A stretch of DNA of 64,000 bases, from NCBI RefSeq assembly GCF_035645195.1, contig NZ_DASQNA010000052.1:1-64000 (forward strand), in the 5' to 3' direction. The translations under genes were made by a program, and so were the position numbers. This stretch comes from Paenibacillus sp. Lineage in GTDB: Bacteria > Bacillota > Bacilli > Paenibacillales > YIM-B00363. Positions 25,953 to 34,416 of the stretch are shown piece after piece (position 1 is the first letter of the stretch; each line of letters starts with the position of its first letter). The notes under the pieces were generated by a model. That model was not told the DNA's origin. It did not search any database and was given only the letters and a program-made list of their open reading frames with translations.

Positions 25953-26545
25953 TGCGGCCGCTGCGCAACGAGCGCGGCCTGACGCTCATCGAACTGCTTG
26001 CCTCGCTTGTGATCGGCGCGATCGTGCTGGCCGCCGCCACGACGGTGCTCGGCTCCGTCTCCCATTGGTTCGCGACGTCGGGACAGCGCGCCGCGGATCG
26101 AGCCGACGTCGACCGGACGATGCAAGCGCTCGCCGCGGAGCTCGGGAGCGCGAGTCGGGCCGTTTATTTCGACGCACTGGGAGAAATTCGATACGTTACA
26201 GGGGACGGAGTTTCCGTCGTTTACAAAGCCGCCGTTTTCGACGAGACTACCGGGACCGTTACGGTATATCGTTTCGGCGATGCCTCGCGTTTTACCGACG
26301 GAACGGTATCGTTGACGAGCCGCCCGGGGATGTATGCGGCGCCTATGCCGCTCGGGGGTAACTTGGACTCAATCGTTTTCGAGATTCAGGGAGTCGATTC
26401 CGGCACAGCGGCAAGCAACGGCGAATTGATCGAGATCGAGGCGGCGTTCCAGATCGCGCAGGTAACGAATGCGGGGGTAACGCGAACGTCGTTACAACCC
26501 GAGCGAAGAATCGTGAAATTGCTCGACGAGAACGGGGCGAATTAA
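25949..26545 (+). CDS. Minor pilin, PilW/GspJ-like
   Basis: A 198-aa prepilin with leader MMRPLRNERG cleaved before LTLIELLASLV. The globular part has strand-rich segments (AVYFDALGEIRYV, GTVTVYRFGDAS) typical of GspJ/PilW. The start is at tandem ATG codons (25949/25952) overlapping the previous stop. Confidence 0.88.
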   Translation: MMRPLRNERGLTLIELLASLVIGAIVLAAATTVLGSVSHWFATSGQRAADRADVDRTMQALAAELGSASRAVYFDALGEIRYVTGDGVSVVYKAAVFDETTGTVTVYRFGDASRFTDGTVSLTSRPGMYAAPMPLGGNLDSIVFEIQGVDSGTAASNGELIEIEAAFQIAQVTNAGVTRTSLQPERRIVKLLDENGAN

Positions 26546-26563
26546 ACCGAAGGAGGCGCGGCC

Positions 26564-27892
26564 ATGAACCGGATACGGAACGAACGGGGCGGCGCCTCCC
26601 TCATGTACGTCACCATGATCGCGCTGGTGCTGATGATCGTGACGCCGGCGATTTTGGCGGCGACCTCGAACGAAACGCTGCGGCGGAAGACCGACGGCAA
26701 TGCGTTGGCCGCGTCGCAGCTGGCCGTCAGCGCGATGGAGACGTTTCTCGCGTATTTATACAAGTATGACAGGGACGAACATGGGACCGACCCGGTAGCG
26801 TATGTGAGGCAATATAAGGGATTGAACGAGGTTGCTTTTTTGACGCCCGAGGGGGCTCAAGTAAAAGTCAGCATTACGTTCGACGACGATCCGGACGGGG
26901 ATGGCGAATACCAGGTCCAAGCGATCGCCAGGGTCGGAACGGATGTACTAGAAAGATCAAAAACCGTTGCTTACGCTCTGAAGCCTCCGACCGCCCCTTC
27001 GTCGGGACCGGCTCCGGATGACGAAGGGCGATACGCCGTGCCGGAGGAGTATTCGGGCATTTTCGTCCAAACGGACAAAACGGCGGCCGGCGTGCCGCAA
27101 ACGATCGCCGTCGACCAAACGATCGCGAATCTTGAGACGATTATCGGTAACATAATCGATGCGAAGGCCGAGGAAGTGAACCGAACGTTCGCGCTGTACG
27201 ACGAGGGCGTGACGAGTCCGCCGCCGATCGTGCTGAAGATGGGCGCCCTCAGAATCGATCAAAACGTCGTGTACGGTTCGTCGTCGGCTCCGGTTATCCT
27301 GATTGCGGACAGCGTAACATATTCGAAAAAGGCCGACGTCACCGTGTACGGCAGCCTGCTCGTGCGGACGAACGTGCTGTTCGACGGCGCGAATTCGTCG
27401 ATGACGGTATACAGCGTCGGAGGGCAATACGGGGACATGTTCGTCAAAGGAAGCGTCAGCGGGAACAATGCCTTAAAGATCGACGTTAGCGGCGACCTCT
27501 ACGCCGGATCGATGAACTACTTGCAGACGGCCAATTCGGTTGAAATCAGCGCAGATACCTTGACGGTGCAAAATCAATTTTCGCTGGAAAACAGCGTCAA
27601 GCTCACAGTCACACATGACGTTTCGGTGGGCAGCATGGTCGTGAAAAACAACTCCACCTTGACCGCGACGGCGGGCGATTTTCTGGTGGAGACGAATTTC
27701 ACGGCGCATAACAACGTCACGATCTCGACGGGAGGCATCGTCGCCTCCGGCGGCGATTTTACCATAATGCAAGGCAATTCGACGATCGAGACCGGCGGGG
27801 GAACGACGTCGATCGTCGACATTGCGAAACAGATCGACGACAGCGGGACGACGGTTCCGGGGACGGGCTGGGTCATTAAGAGGGAAGGATAA
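26564..27892 (+). CDS. PilX-like pilus component with a C-terminal beta-helix-like region
   Basis: A 442-aa surface protein. The N-terminus (NERGGASLMYVTMIALVL) resembles a prepilin-type helix but has methionine instead of glutamate at mature position 5, as in PilX-type proteins. After a middle domain, residues about 225-435 are a succession of short hydrophobic strands and Asn/Ser/Thr turns (VVKNNSTLTATAGDFLVET and similar), which reads as a right-handed beta-helix or bactofilin-like solenoid. It is the last gene of the operon and a good candidate for a tip adhesin or core minor component. Family not recognised with certainty. Confidence 0.78.
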   Translation: MNRIRNERGGASLMYVTMIALVLMIVTPAILAATSNETLRRKTDGNALAASQLAVSAMETFLAYLYKYDRDEHGTDPVAYVRQYKGLNEVAFLTPEGAQVKVSITFDDDPDGDGEYQVQAIARVGTDVLERSKTVAYALKPPTAPSSGPAPDDEGRYAVPEEYSGIFVQTDKTAAGVPQTIAVDQTIANLETIIGNIIDAKAEEVNRTFALYDEGVTSPPPIVLKMGALRIDQNVVYGSSSAPVILIADSVTYSKKADVTVYGSLLVRTNVLFDGANSSMTVYSVGGQYGDMFVKGSVSGNNALKIDVSGDLYAGSMNYLQTANSVEISADTLTVQNQFSLENSVKLTVTHDVSVGSMVVKNNSTLTATAGDFLVETNFTAHNNVTISTGGIVASGGDFTIMQGNSTIETGGGTTSIVDIAKQIDDSGTTVPGTGWVIKREG

Positions 27893-28093
27893 TTCGCCGG
27901 AAGCCGGCGTTATAGGGCGATTCGCTTCGGCGGGTCGCCTATTGCCGTTGCGGGAAAGTTCCGGAAGGAACGCTAGTCAGGCGGCTCTTTATTAGGTAAA
28001 ATTTGCCCAAAGGGGTTTCTCTGAACAGATTCGATTTATCTGATTAAAATTTCATTGTATTAAATATTAAAAACATTAATAGTTTGGGGGGGG
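27893..28093. other. Gap with three short hairpins and an AT-rich promoter-like end
   Basis: The first part contains CGCCGG-AAG-CCGGCG (27896-27910), an imperfect stem around 27914-27942 and GTTCC-GGAA-GGAAC (27959-27972), none with a convincing T tract. The last 80 bases are AT-rich and probably hold the promoter of the next gene. No known riboswitch pattern was recognised. Confidence 0.4.
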
Positions 28094-29335
28094 ATGGCGG
28101 TGCGGCCGCTCAAATCGTATACGAGTCGGACGGGACGAAAGCTGAAAACGATTCACGCGTGGAACGCGTGGCTGCTGCTCGGGTTGGCGGTTTCGGGAAT
28201 CGTATTGTATTTGCCGGCGCTGCGGGGCGCGACCGCTCCGGTGCGGGTCGCGCTGAAGGAAGGGCATATTTGGGCCGGCCTCGTTTCGATTGCGCTGGTG
28301 CTGCTGTATTTGCCGTTCCTTCCGAAACACGCGAAGCGCTTGCGGGGGAAGCCTGCGCAAACGGCGAATTTAGCGATCGTGCTGCTGCTGCTGCTCGGGT
28401 GGAGCGCGTCCGGCGTGATCCTATGGCTGGAGCGGTCGATGCCCCCCGGGGCGACGTCCTTCGCGCTGCGCATGCATGACTGGCTGACGTGGATCGGCGT
28501 TCCGTATGCGATATTCCATGCCGTGACGCGGAGCCGATGGGTCCGAGAGCGGGCGGCTGCCCGTTCGAAGGAGGAAGAAGCGGCGGAGCGGAGCTTCGAT
28601 CGATACGACGGAAGCCGGCGCGCATTGGTGAAGGCCGGAGTCGCGGCGGCCGCCGCGCTGATCGCCGGTCCTCTCGCATACCGATGGCTGAGGCGGGTCG
28701 GCGAACCGGGCGGCATGACGGCGGCGGAGGTTGCTTCGCGATCGGCGTCCGCCGGGAACGGTCAAGAGCTGCTCGTGCCGCTGCCCGAATCGAAACCGCC
28801 GATCGGGGGCGGTGCGGAAGGCCAATTCCGCATTTATACCGTCGCGCCGATTCCGAAATTCGACGCGTCCGCATGGAAGTTCACGATCGACGGCTTCGTC
28901 GACCGACCGCTCTCCTTCGATTGGAAAACGTTCGCGGAGCTGCCGAGGAAGGTTCAAGTAAGCGATTTCCACTGCGTGACCGGTTGGTCCGTTTATCGCG
29001 CGACATGGGAAGGAATTCCCCTCAAGGAGCTGCTGGCGTCGGCGGGCGTAGGGGCGGGGGCGAAATACGTGAAGTTTTATTCGGGGGACGGGGTCTACAC
29101 GGACGCGCTGTCGCTCGAGCAAGCGGAGGCGGACGATATTATGGTCGCGGCTTTGATCGACGGCAGCCCGATTCCGGAAGACTTAGGCGGGCCGGTAAGA
29201 TTGATCGTGCCGCGCATGTATGCGTACAAATCGGTGAAATGGCTCGAGCGCATCGAGCTGATCGATGCCGGACATATCGGGTATTGGCAAGAGCGAGGAT
29301 ACGACGTGGATGCATGGGTTCCCGGAGCCGGTTGA
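28094..29335 (+). CDS. Membrane molybdopterin-dependent oxidoreductase fused to a cytochrome-b-like anchor
   Basis: A 413-aa two-part protein. Residues 1-150 contain four transmembrane helices (about 21-40, 60-78, 92-111, 127-145) with histidines H21, H58, H128 and H142 placed as possible haem ligands. Residues 174-195 are a second export element, SRRALVKAG plus a hydrophobic stretch, resembling an internal twin-arginine signal. Residues about 225-410 are a sulphite-oxidase/YedY-type molybdopterin domain with the cofactor cysteine C294 in DFHCVTGWSV. It may act as a one-piece MsrPQ-like reductase outside the membrane. GTG at 28100 is an alternative start, better spaced from the G tract. Confidence 0.85.
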   Translation: MAVRPLKSYTSRTGRKLKTIHAWNAWLLLGLAVSGIVLYLPALRGATAPVRVALKEGHIWAGLVSIALVLLYLPFLPKHAKRLRGKPAQTANLAIVLLLLLGWSASGVILWLERSMPPGATSFALRMHDWLTWIGVPYAIFHAVTRSRWVRERAAARSKEEEAAERSFDRYDGSRRALVKAGVAAAAALIAGPLAYRWLRRVGEPGGMTAAEVASRSASAGNGQELLVPLPESKPPIGGGAEGQFRIYTVAPIPKFDASAWKFTIDGFVDRPLSFDWKTFAELPRKVQVSDFHCVTGWSVYRATWEGIPLKELLASAGVGAGAKYVKFYSGDGVYTDALSLEQAEADDIMVAALIDGSPIPEDLGGPVRLIVPRMYAYKSVKWLERIELIDAGHIGYWQERGYDVDAWVPGAG

Positions 29336-29435
29336 ACGCAGCCGAACCGAAACCGACCGGAGACCGTAATAGAAACGAAGCCTTTGGGAACACTACCCAT
29401 TACCTTACCATTTACCACAGGGGGGCTTCATTCGC

Positions 29436-29651
29436 ATGCAATTCAACCGATACGACATGGCCGTCATCGAGCAGGCGCTGCGCGAGGCGATCAACCAAGG
29501 CGCGGATTACCACAAGGTGACGACGTACCAGACGGTGCTCGGCAAGCTGCAGGAAATGCACGACGTCGACGCTCAGACAACGATGGGACCGCCGGCGGAC
29601 GGGTTCCGGTACGATTACGACGACAGCGCGGATACGGGCGTACAAGGATAG
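29436..29651 (+). CDS. Small protein of unknown function
   Basis: A 71-aa soluble protein, not recognised. The first 50 residues are two probable helices (YDMAVIEQALREAINQGA and TYQTVLGKLQEMHDV); the tail is acidic and tyrosine-rich. A G-rich ribosome-binding site (AGGGGGGC) lies about 10 nt before the ATG. A perfect 14-bp palindrome GTTTCCCGGGAAAC (29651-29664) starts in its stop codon. Coding bias and the site support a real gene. Confidence 0.65.
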   Translation: MQFNRYDMAVIEQALREAINQGADYHKVTTYQTVLGKLQEMHDVDAQTTMGPPADGFRYDYDDSADTGVQG

Positions 29652-29694
29652 TTTCCCGGGAAACCGCAGGAAGCGACAACGCAAAACGTATAAT

Positions 29695-29878
29695 CGACAA
29701 AGTATTCTAACAATTTCGACAACAGTTGATTCGTTTGGACATCGCCACGCCGCGGCCTCGCGCCGTTTCGACTTTCGAGTCGGGAAATGCCCGCGGCGCG
29801 GTACGCCGAAACGATTGACCCCCACAGGATCCCCTCGCGGCATTCGGCCCATATCGTCCGATGCCGGAGGGGATTTTT
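29695..29878 (+). ncRNA. Structured leader or small RNA ending in a terminator, upstream of mrfA
   Basis: No gene fits in this 326-bp gap. CGCCGCGG (29748-29755) pairs with CCGCGGCG (29791-29798), enclosing CGACT-TTCG-AGTCG (29769-29782). A competing pairing is CGTTTCG (29764-29770) with CGAAACG (29807-29813). The element ends with a strong terminator (29829-29878). TATAAT (29689-29694) just upstream could start a transcript of about 180 nt, but no -35 is seen. No known family recognised. Confidence 0.4.
29829..29878 (+). terminator. Rho-independent terminator upstream of mrfA
   Basis: ATCCCCTC-CGGCAT-CGG (29829-29847) pairs with CCG-ATGCCGG-AGGGGAT (29858-29873), followed by TTTT. It lies about 100 nt before the mrfA start. 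Confidence 0.85.
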
Positions 29879-29977
29879 CATTGGCCGGAACACCGACGGA
29901 GCGGGTCATTTATCCCTACCAACCGAACGTACATTCTGGTATAATGGATTCATGCATTCGAGTGGGGGAAAATCGGC

Positions 29978-32266
29978 ATGAACCGTTTAACAGGCAAAGT
30001 CTCCTCGATGGAGGAGCTCTTGGAACTTATAAAATCGACGCCGGAAATTATGAAGAACGTGACCGAATGGCGGACGCTGCCGCCCCGGCCGGCGAAGTAC
30101 GCCGAATTTCCGGAAGGGCTTCGGCCGGAGCTGCGCGCCGCCCTGGAAGAGAAGGGCATCACGAAGCTGTATACGCACCAAGCGTCGGCGTTCCGCGCGA
30201 TCCGGAAGGGGCGCCACATCGTCACGGTGACGCCGACGGCTTCCGGCAAGACGCTTACATACAATTTGCCCGTCATTCAGCAGCTGCTCGAGGACGACAG
30301 CTCGCGAGCGCTGTATTTGTTCCCGACGAAGGCGCTCGCGCAGGATCAAGTCGCCGAGCTGCAGGAGACGGTCGACCGGATGGGCGTCGATCTGAAGACG
30401 CACACCTACGACGGCGACACGCCGCCGACGGTCCGCGCCGCGATTCGCAACGCCGGCCATATCGTCGTGACGAATCCGGACATGCTGCACTCCGCGATTC
30501 TTCCGCATCATACGAAATGGGTCAAGCTGTTCGAAAATTTGAAATTTATCGTCATCGACGAAGTGCATTCGTACCGGGGCGTATTCGGCAGCCACGTCGC
30601 GAACGTCATCCGCAGGCTGAAGCGCATCTGCGCGTTTTACGGCTCGAAGCCTCAGTTCATTTGCGCGTCGGCGACGATCGCGAACCCGAAGGAGCACGCC
30701 GAGAAGCTGATCGGGGAGCCGATGGAGCTGATCGACGACAACGGCGCGCCGTCGGGGGAGAAGCACTTCGTGTTCTACAACCCGCCGGTCGTCAATCAGC
30801 AGCTCGGCATCCGCAAATCGAGCGTGCTGGAGACGCAGCGGCTTGCGGCGTTGCTGCTGAAGCAGGGCATTCAGACGATCGTGTTCGCGCGAAGCCGCGT
30901 TCGGGTCGAAATTTTGCTGACATATTTGCAGGATCTCGTACGCAAGGACCTCGGGCCGAAGACGATCCGCGGCTACCGCGGCGGGTACTTGCCGAAGCAG
31001 CGGCGGGAAATCGAGCGAGGGCTGCGCAACGGCGAAATTCGCGGCGTCGTGTCGACGAACGCGCTCGAGCTCGGCATCGATATCGGCCAGCTGCAGGCCT
31101 GCGTATTGAACGGCTTCCCCGGAACGATCGCGAGCACGTGGCAGCAGTCCGGCCGCGCCGGACGCCGCCACGAAACGGCCGTCACGTTCCTTGTCGCGAG
31201 CAGCAATCCTCTGGACCAGTACGTGATCCAAAATCCGGACTACTTCTTCGAGCGGACGCCGGAGCATGCGCGCATCCACCCGGACAACTTGCTCGTGCTG
31301 CTCGACCATGTGAAGTGCGCGGCGTACGAGCTTCCTTTTCAGGAAGGGGATACGTTCGGAGAGGAGAAGCTGTCCGATCTGCTCGAGTTTCTCGTCGAGG
31401 AGCGCGTCCTGCATCGCAACGGCGGCAAATACTTTTGGATGGAGCAGCATTTTCCGGCGAACAACATTTCGCTGCGGACCGCGGCTCAGGAAAATATCAT
31501 CATCATCGACATGACGCATGAGCACCGGGTCATCGGCGAGGTCGACCGATTCAGCGCGCCGACGCTCGTCCATGAAGAAGCGATTTACATTCACGAAGGC
31601 GTCCAATACCAGGTCGAAAAGCTCGATTACGAGGAGAAAAAGGCGTACGTGCGCGAGGTCGACGTCGATTATTTCACGGATGCGAATTTGGCGGTCGATC
31701 TGAACATCCTGCACGAGGACCGTTCGCGCCCGGGCGGCGCCGGACACACGACGCATTACGGAGATGTGACAGTGAACGCGAGAGCGACGATTTTCAAAAA
31801 AATCAAGATGCGCACGCATGAAAATATCGGCGCGGGACCGATCCATCTGCCGGAGGAAGAACTGCATACGAGCTCGTATTGGATTACGTTCGACGACGAG
31901 CTCGGCGGCATGAAGACGGCGAACGACCTGCAGTTCGCGCTGCTCGGCCTTTCGAACGTGCTCATTCACATCGCCCCGCTGTGGCTGATGTGCGATCCGT
32001 TCGACATCCGCGTCGTGCCGCAGGTGAAGGCGAAGCAGTCGAAGCGGCCGACGATCTTTTTCTACGACCGGTATCCCGGCGGGGTGGGACTCGCCGAGCG
32101 GCTGTTCGAGACGCACGGCGAGCTGCTCGCGGAAGCGCGGCGCATCATTGCCGGCTGCTCGTGCCTGAGCGGCTGTCCGGCGTGCGTCGGCCCGATCGAA
32201 GAGGTCGGCCTGCTCGGCAAATCGCTCGCGCTCGAGCTCGTCGACCGGATGGCGGGGCGCGCATGA
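29978..32266 (+). CDS. mrfA: DEAD/DEAH helicase MrfA (YprA)
   Basis: A 762-aa superfamily 2 helicase. Motif I TPTASGKT (about 85-92), the DEVH box in VIDEVHSYRG (about 192), motif III SATIANP, and C-lobe motifs TNALELGIDIG and QSGRAGRR. The C-terminal DUF1998 region has the four-cysteine cluster CSCLSGCPAC. B. subtilis MrfA (YprA) is a 3'-5' helicase that, with MrfB, repairs mitomycin C damage independently of UvrABC. The stop overlaps the mrfB start. An extended -10 TGGTATAAT (29937-29945) lies about 30 nt before the ATG. Confidence 0.95.
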   Translation: MNRLTGKVSSMEELLELIKSTPEIMKNVTEWRTLPPRPAKYAEFPEGLRPELRAALEEKGITKLYTHQASAFRAIRKGRHIVTVTPTASGKTLTYNLPVIQQLLEDDSSRALYLFPTKALAQDQVAELQETVDRMGVDLKTHTYDGDTPPTVRAAIRNAGHIVVTNPDMLHSAILPHHTKWVKLFENLKFIVIDEVHSYRGVFGSHVANVIRRLKRICAFYGSKPQFICASATIANPKEHAEKLIGEPMELIDDNGAPSGEKHFVFYNPPVVNQQLGIRKSSVLETQRLAALLLKQGIQTIVFARSRVRVEILLTYLQDLVRKDLGPKTIRGYRGGYLPKQRREIERGLRNGEIRGVVSTNALELGIDIGQLQACVLNGFPGTIASTWQQSGRAGRRHETAVTFLVASSNPLDQYVIQNPDYFFERTPEHARIHPDNLLVLLDHVKCAAYELPFQEGDTFGEEKLSDLLEFLVEERVLHRNGGKYFWMEQHFPANNISLRTAAQENIIIIDMTHEHRVIGEVDRFSAPTLVHEEAIYIHEGVQYQVEKLDYEEKKAYVREVDVDYFTDANLAVDLNILHEDRSRPGGAGHTTHYGDVTVNARATIFKKIKMRTHENIGAGPIHLPEEELHTSSYWITFDDELGGMKTANDLQFALLGLSNVLIHIAPLWLMCDPFDIRVVPQVKAKQSKRPTIFFYDRYPGGVGLAERLFETHGELLAEARRIIAGCSCLSGCPACVGPIEEVGLLGKSLALELVDRMAGRA

Positions 32267-33531
32267 GCGGCGGGCTGCGGGAGCGGCTCGGCCGGCTGAC
32301 GCGCAGCGCGGGCGGCGGCGAGAAGGAGCGGCCCGCGGCCCCGGCGCCGCAACAGGAGCCTGAAGCGGAGGAATGGGCGCGCCTCGGCTTCGAGCTGCGC
32401 CCGGGGCCGGAGGGCGCCTGTCTCGTCCGCGACGCCGTATACGGCGCAGCGCATCGGCACGGCGACTTCGCGGTCGCCGACCTCGGCGAGCTCGGCGGCG
32501 CTTTGTCGCGGCTCGACCCTGCCGGCCGCGTCGTCGAGCCGGAAGGACTGTTGTTCCTCGATACGGAGACGACGGGGCTCGGCCAAGGAGCCGGCAACGT
32601 GCCGTTCCTGATCGGCGCCGGCTGGTGGACGCCGGGCGGGTTTACGGTGCGGCAATATTTGATTCGCCATCCCGGCGAGGAGGCGGCGATGCTCGGCATG
32701 CTTTCCGAGCTGCTGCCGCGGTTCACGCATCTCGTGACGTACAACGGCCGCACGTTCGACTGGCCCCTCGTCAAAAACCGGTACGTCCTGCACCGGATGC
32801 CGCAGCCGAAAGATCCGGCGCATTTCGACTTCTTGTACCCGTCGCGCAGCTTGTGGCGGACGACGATGCCGTCCGTCCGCCTCGGCGCGGTCGAGGAGGC
32901 GAAGCTAGGCGTCTTTCGCGTGGACGACGTCCCGGGATCGATGGCGCCGGCGCTCTATTTCCAATATCTCGCAGAGCGCGACGTGTCGGTGCTGGAAGGC
33001 GTCGTGCGCCATAACGAGACGGATATCGTCACGCTGCTCGCGCTCGCGATCCATTTCGGCCGGCTGCTGGACGCTCGCGTGGAGCTCGATGCGCTGCCTG
33101 CGGCCGAGCTTATTCGGCTCGCGCTGTGGTACGAGCGGCTCGGTTTCGAGGCGGAGGCGGTGTCCGCCGTCGACGCGCTCGCGCGCCGGCCGGCGATCGA
33201 TGCGAGCGACGCGTGGGAAGAGGCGGCGCAGTTTTACAAGCGGCGCAAGCGGTGGGACGACGCGGTGCGGCTGTGGCGCGCGATCGCGGAGGAGCACGCC
33301 GGCCGGTTCGCCGCCCGGCTCGAGCCGTACATCGAGCTCGCCGTCGCGTACGAGCACCGGATCAAGGACGTGAACGCGGCGCTGCAGTGGACGGACGAAG
33401 CGCTGCGGCTCGCGGAGCAGCGGCTGTCGCTCGCGCGCGCGGGCGGCGACGCGCGGCTGCGCGAGCTGCTTCGCGAGCTGCGCAAGCGCAAGGAGCGGCT
33501 CGCACGGAAAAGCGGCGCGACGTCATTGTAG
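32263..33531 (+). CDS. mrfB: Ribonuclease H-like exonuclease MrfB (YprB)
   Basis: A 422-aa protein. The central DEDD-type exonuclease domain (about 85-265) shows LFLDTETTGLG (first acidic pair), TYNGRTFDWPLVKNRY, HFDFLYPSRSLW and HNETDIVTLLAL (last acidic residue). The C-terminal third is helical and TPR-like (AAQFYKRRKRWDDAVRLW). B. subtilis MrfB is the metal-dependent exonuclease partner of MrfA. The true start is the ATG overlapping the mrfA stop; the long upstream frame extension is an artefact of high GC. Confidence 0.93.
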   Translation: MSGGLRERLGRLTRSAGGGEKERPAAPAPQQEPEAEEWARLGFELRPGPEGACLVRDAVYGAAHRHGDFAVADLGELGGALSRLDPAGRVVEPEGLLFLDTETTGLGQGAGNVPFLIGAGWWTPGGFTVRQYLIRHPGEEAAMLGMLSELLPRFTHLVTYNGRTFDWPLVKNRYVLHRMPQPKDPAHFDFLYPSRSLWRTTMPSVRLGAVEEAKLGVFRVDDVPGSMAPALYFQYLAERDVSVLEGVVRHNETDIVTLLALAIHFGRLLDARVELDALPAAELIRLALWYERLGFEAEAVSAVDALARRPAIDASDAWEEAAQFYKRRKRWDDAVRLWRAIAEEHAGRFAARLEPYIELAVAYEHRIKDVNAALQWTDEALRLAEQRLSLARAGGDARLRELLRELRKRKERLARKSGATSL

Positions 33532-33595
33532 CGAGGCATAATCCGGCAGGTCGGCAGGCAATCTAATCCAAACGGACTTGAGAGGATGGATCGCC

Positions 33596-34405
33596 GTGCC
33601 GGAGCTGCCGGAGATGGAGACGTATCGAAGCCAACTGAACGAACGCATCGCGGGGCGCGCCGTCGCCGCGGCGGAGGTCGGGCGCGAACGGACGGTGAAC
33701 GTGCCCGTCGACCAATTTATCGAACGCGTGCAGGGCCGGACGATCGAGCGCATCGACCGACGCGCCAAGATGCTTCTGTTCCGCCTTGACAACGGCGATA
33801 CGCTGCTGCTGCATTTGATGCTCGGCGGTTCGATGTTTTACGGAACGACGGAGGAGGCGCCGGACCGAACGGCGCAGGTGACGCTTTCGTTCGGAGAGCG
33901 GAAGCTGTTTTTCCACGGGCTGCGGCTCGGGTATTTACATATTTACGACGAGGCCGAGCTGACGGAGAAGCTGTCGAAGCTCGGCCCCGATCCGCTCGAC
34001 GCCGGCTTCGGGGCGGAGGAGTTCGCGGCGGCGCTGCGGCGTTCGCGCGGGGCGCTGAAGACGGCGCTGACCGACCAAAGCGTCATCGCCGGCATCGGCA
34101 ACTGCTACGCCGACGAAATGTGCTTCGCCGCCGCGATCAAGCCGCTGCGCCGGATGGCGGACATCGCCGCCGCGGAGCTGCGAACGCTGTTCACCGCGAT
34201 GCATTCGACGTTCGCGGAAGCGATTCGCTACGGCGGTTATATGGAATCGCCGTTCTTCGCGGGGGATGCGCTGACGGGCGGCTACAACGATCGCTGCAAG
34301 GTGTACGATCGCGGGGACGAGCCGTGCTACCGATGCGGGAGCTTGATCGTCAAAACCGAAAGCAGCGGCCGCAAAGTGTTTTATTGCGACCGCTGTCAGC
34401 GTTAG
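33596..34405 (+). CDS. Fpg/Nei-family DNA glycosylase (divergent)
   Basis: A 269-aa base-excision glycosylase. The mature N-terminus PELPEMET gives the catalytic proline and glutamate. An H2TH region follows (IAGIGNCYADEMCFAAAI). The C-terminal zinc finger has CYRCGS...CDRCQR. It is more divergent than canonical MutM (for example HLMLGGS in place of HLGMTG), so it is probably a paralogue with a different lesion preference. The GTG at 33596 is needed for the N-terminal proline and has AGAGGA upstream. It follows mrfB by 64 nt, within a repair cluster. Confidence 0.88.
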   Translation: MPELPEMETYRSQLNERIAGRAVAAAEVGRERTVNVPVDQFIERVQGRTIERIDRRAKMLLFRLDNGDTLLLHLMLGGSMFYGTTEEAPDRTAQVTLSFGERKLFFHGLRLGYLHIYDEAELTEKLSKLGPDPLDAGFGAEEFAAALRRSRGALKTALTDQSVIAGIGNCYADEMCFAAAIKPLRRMADIAAAELRTLFTAMHSTFAEAIRYGGYMESPFFAGDALTGGYNDRCKVYDRGDEPCYRCGSLIVKTESSGRKVFYCDRCQR

Positions 34406-34416
34406 GGGGTGCCGCC

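Noticed and set aside
27893-28093. Cyclic-di-GMP riboswitch near the pilus operon
   Set aside because: Stems are present, but the conserved GEMM core sequence and tetraloop receptor are not visible.
29695-29878. 6S RNA, because of the size of about 180 nt
   Set aside because: The 5' and 3' ends are not complementary and there is no single long hairpin with a central bubble.
29987-32116. 709-aa minus-strand frame within mrfA
   Set aside because: Same reason: no motifs, antisense to a fully recognisable helicase gene.
31879-32262. N-terminal extension of mrfB into mrfA
   Set aside because: The extension is Arg-rich out-of-frame translation of mrfA; the ATGA overlap at 32263 gives the normal MrfB start.
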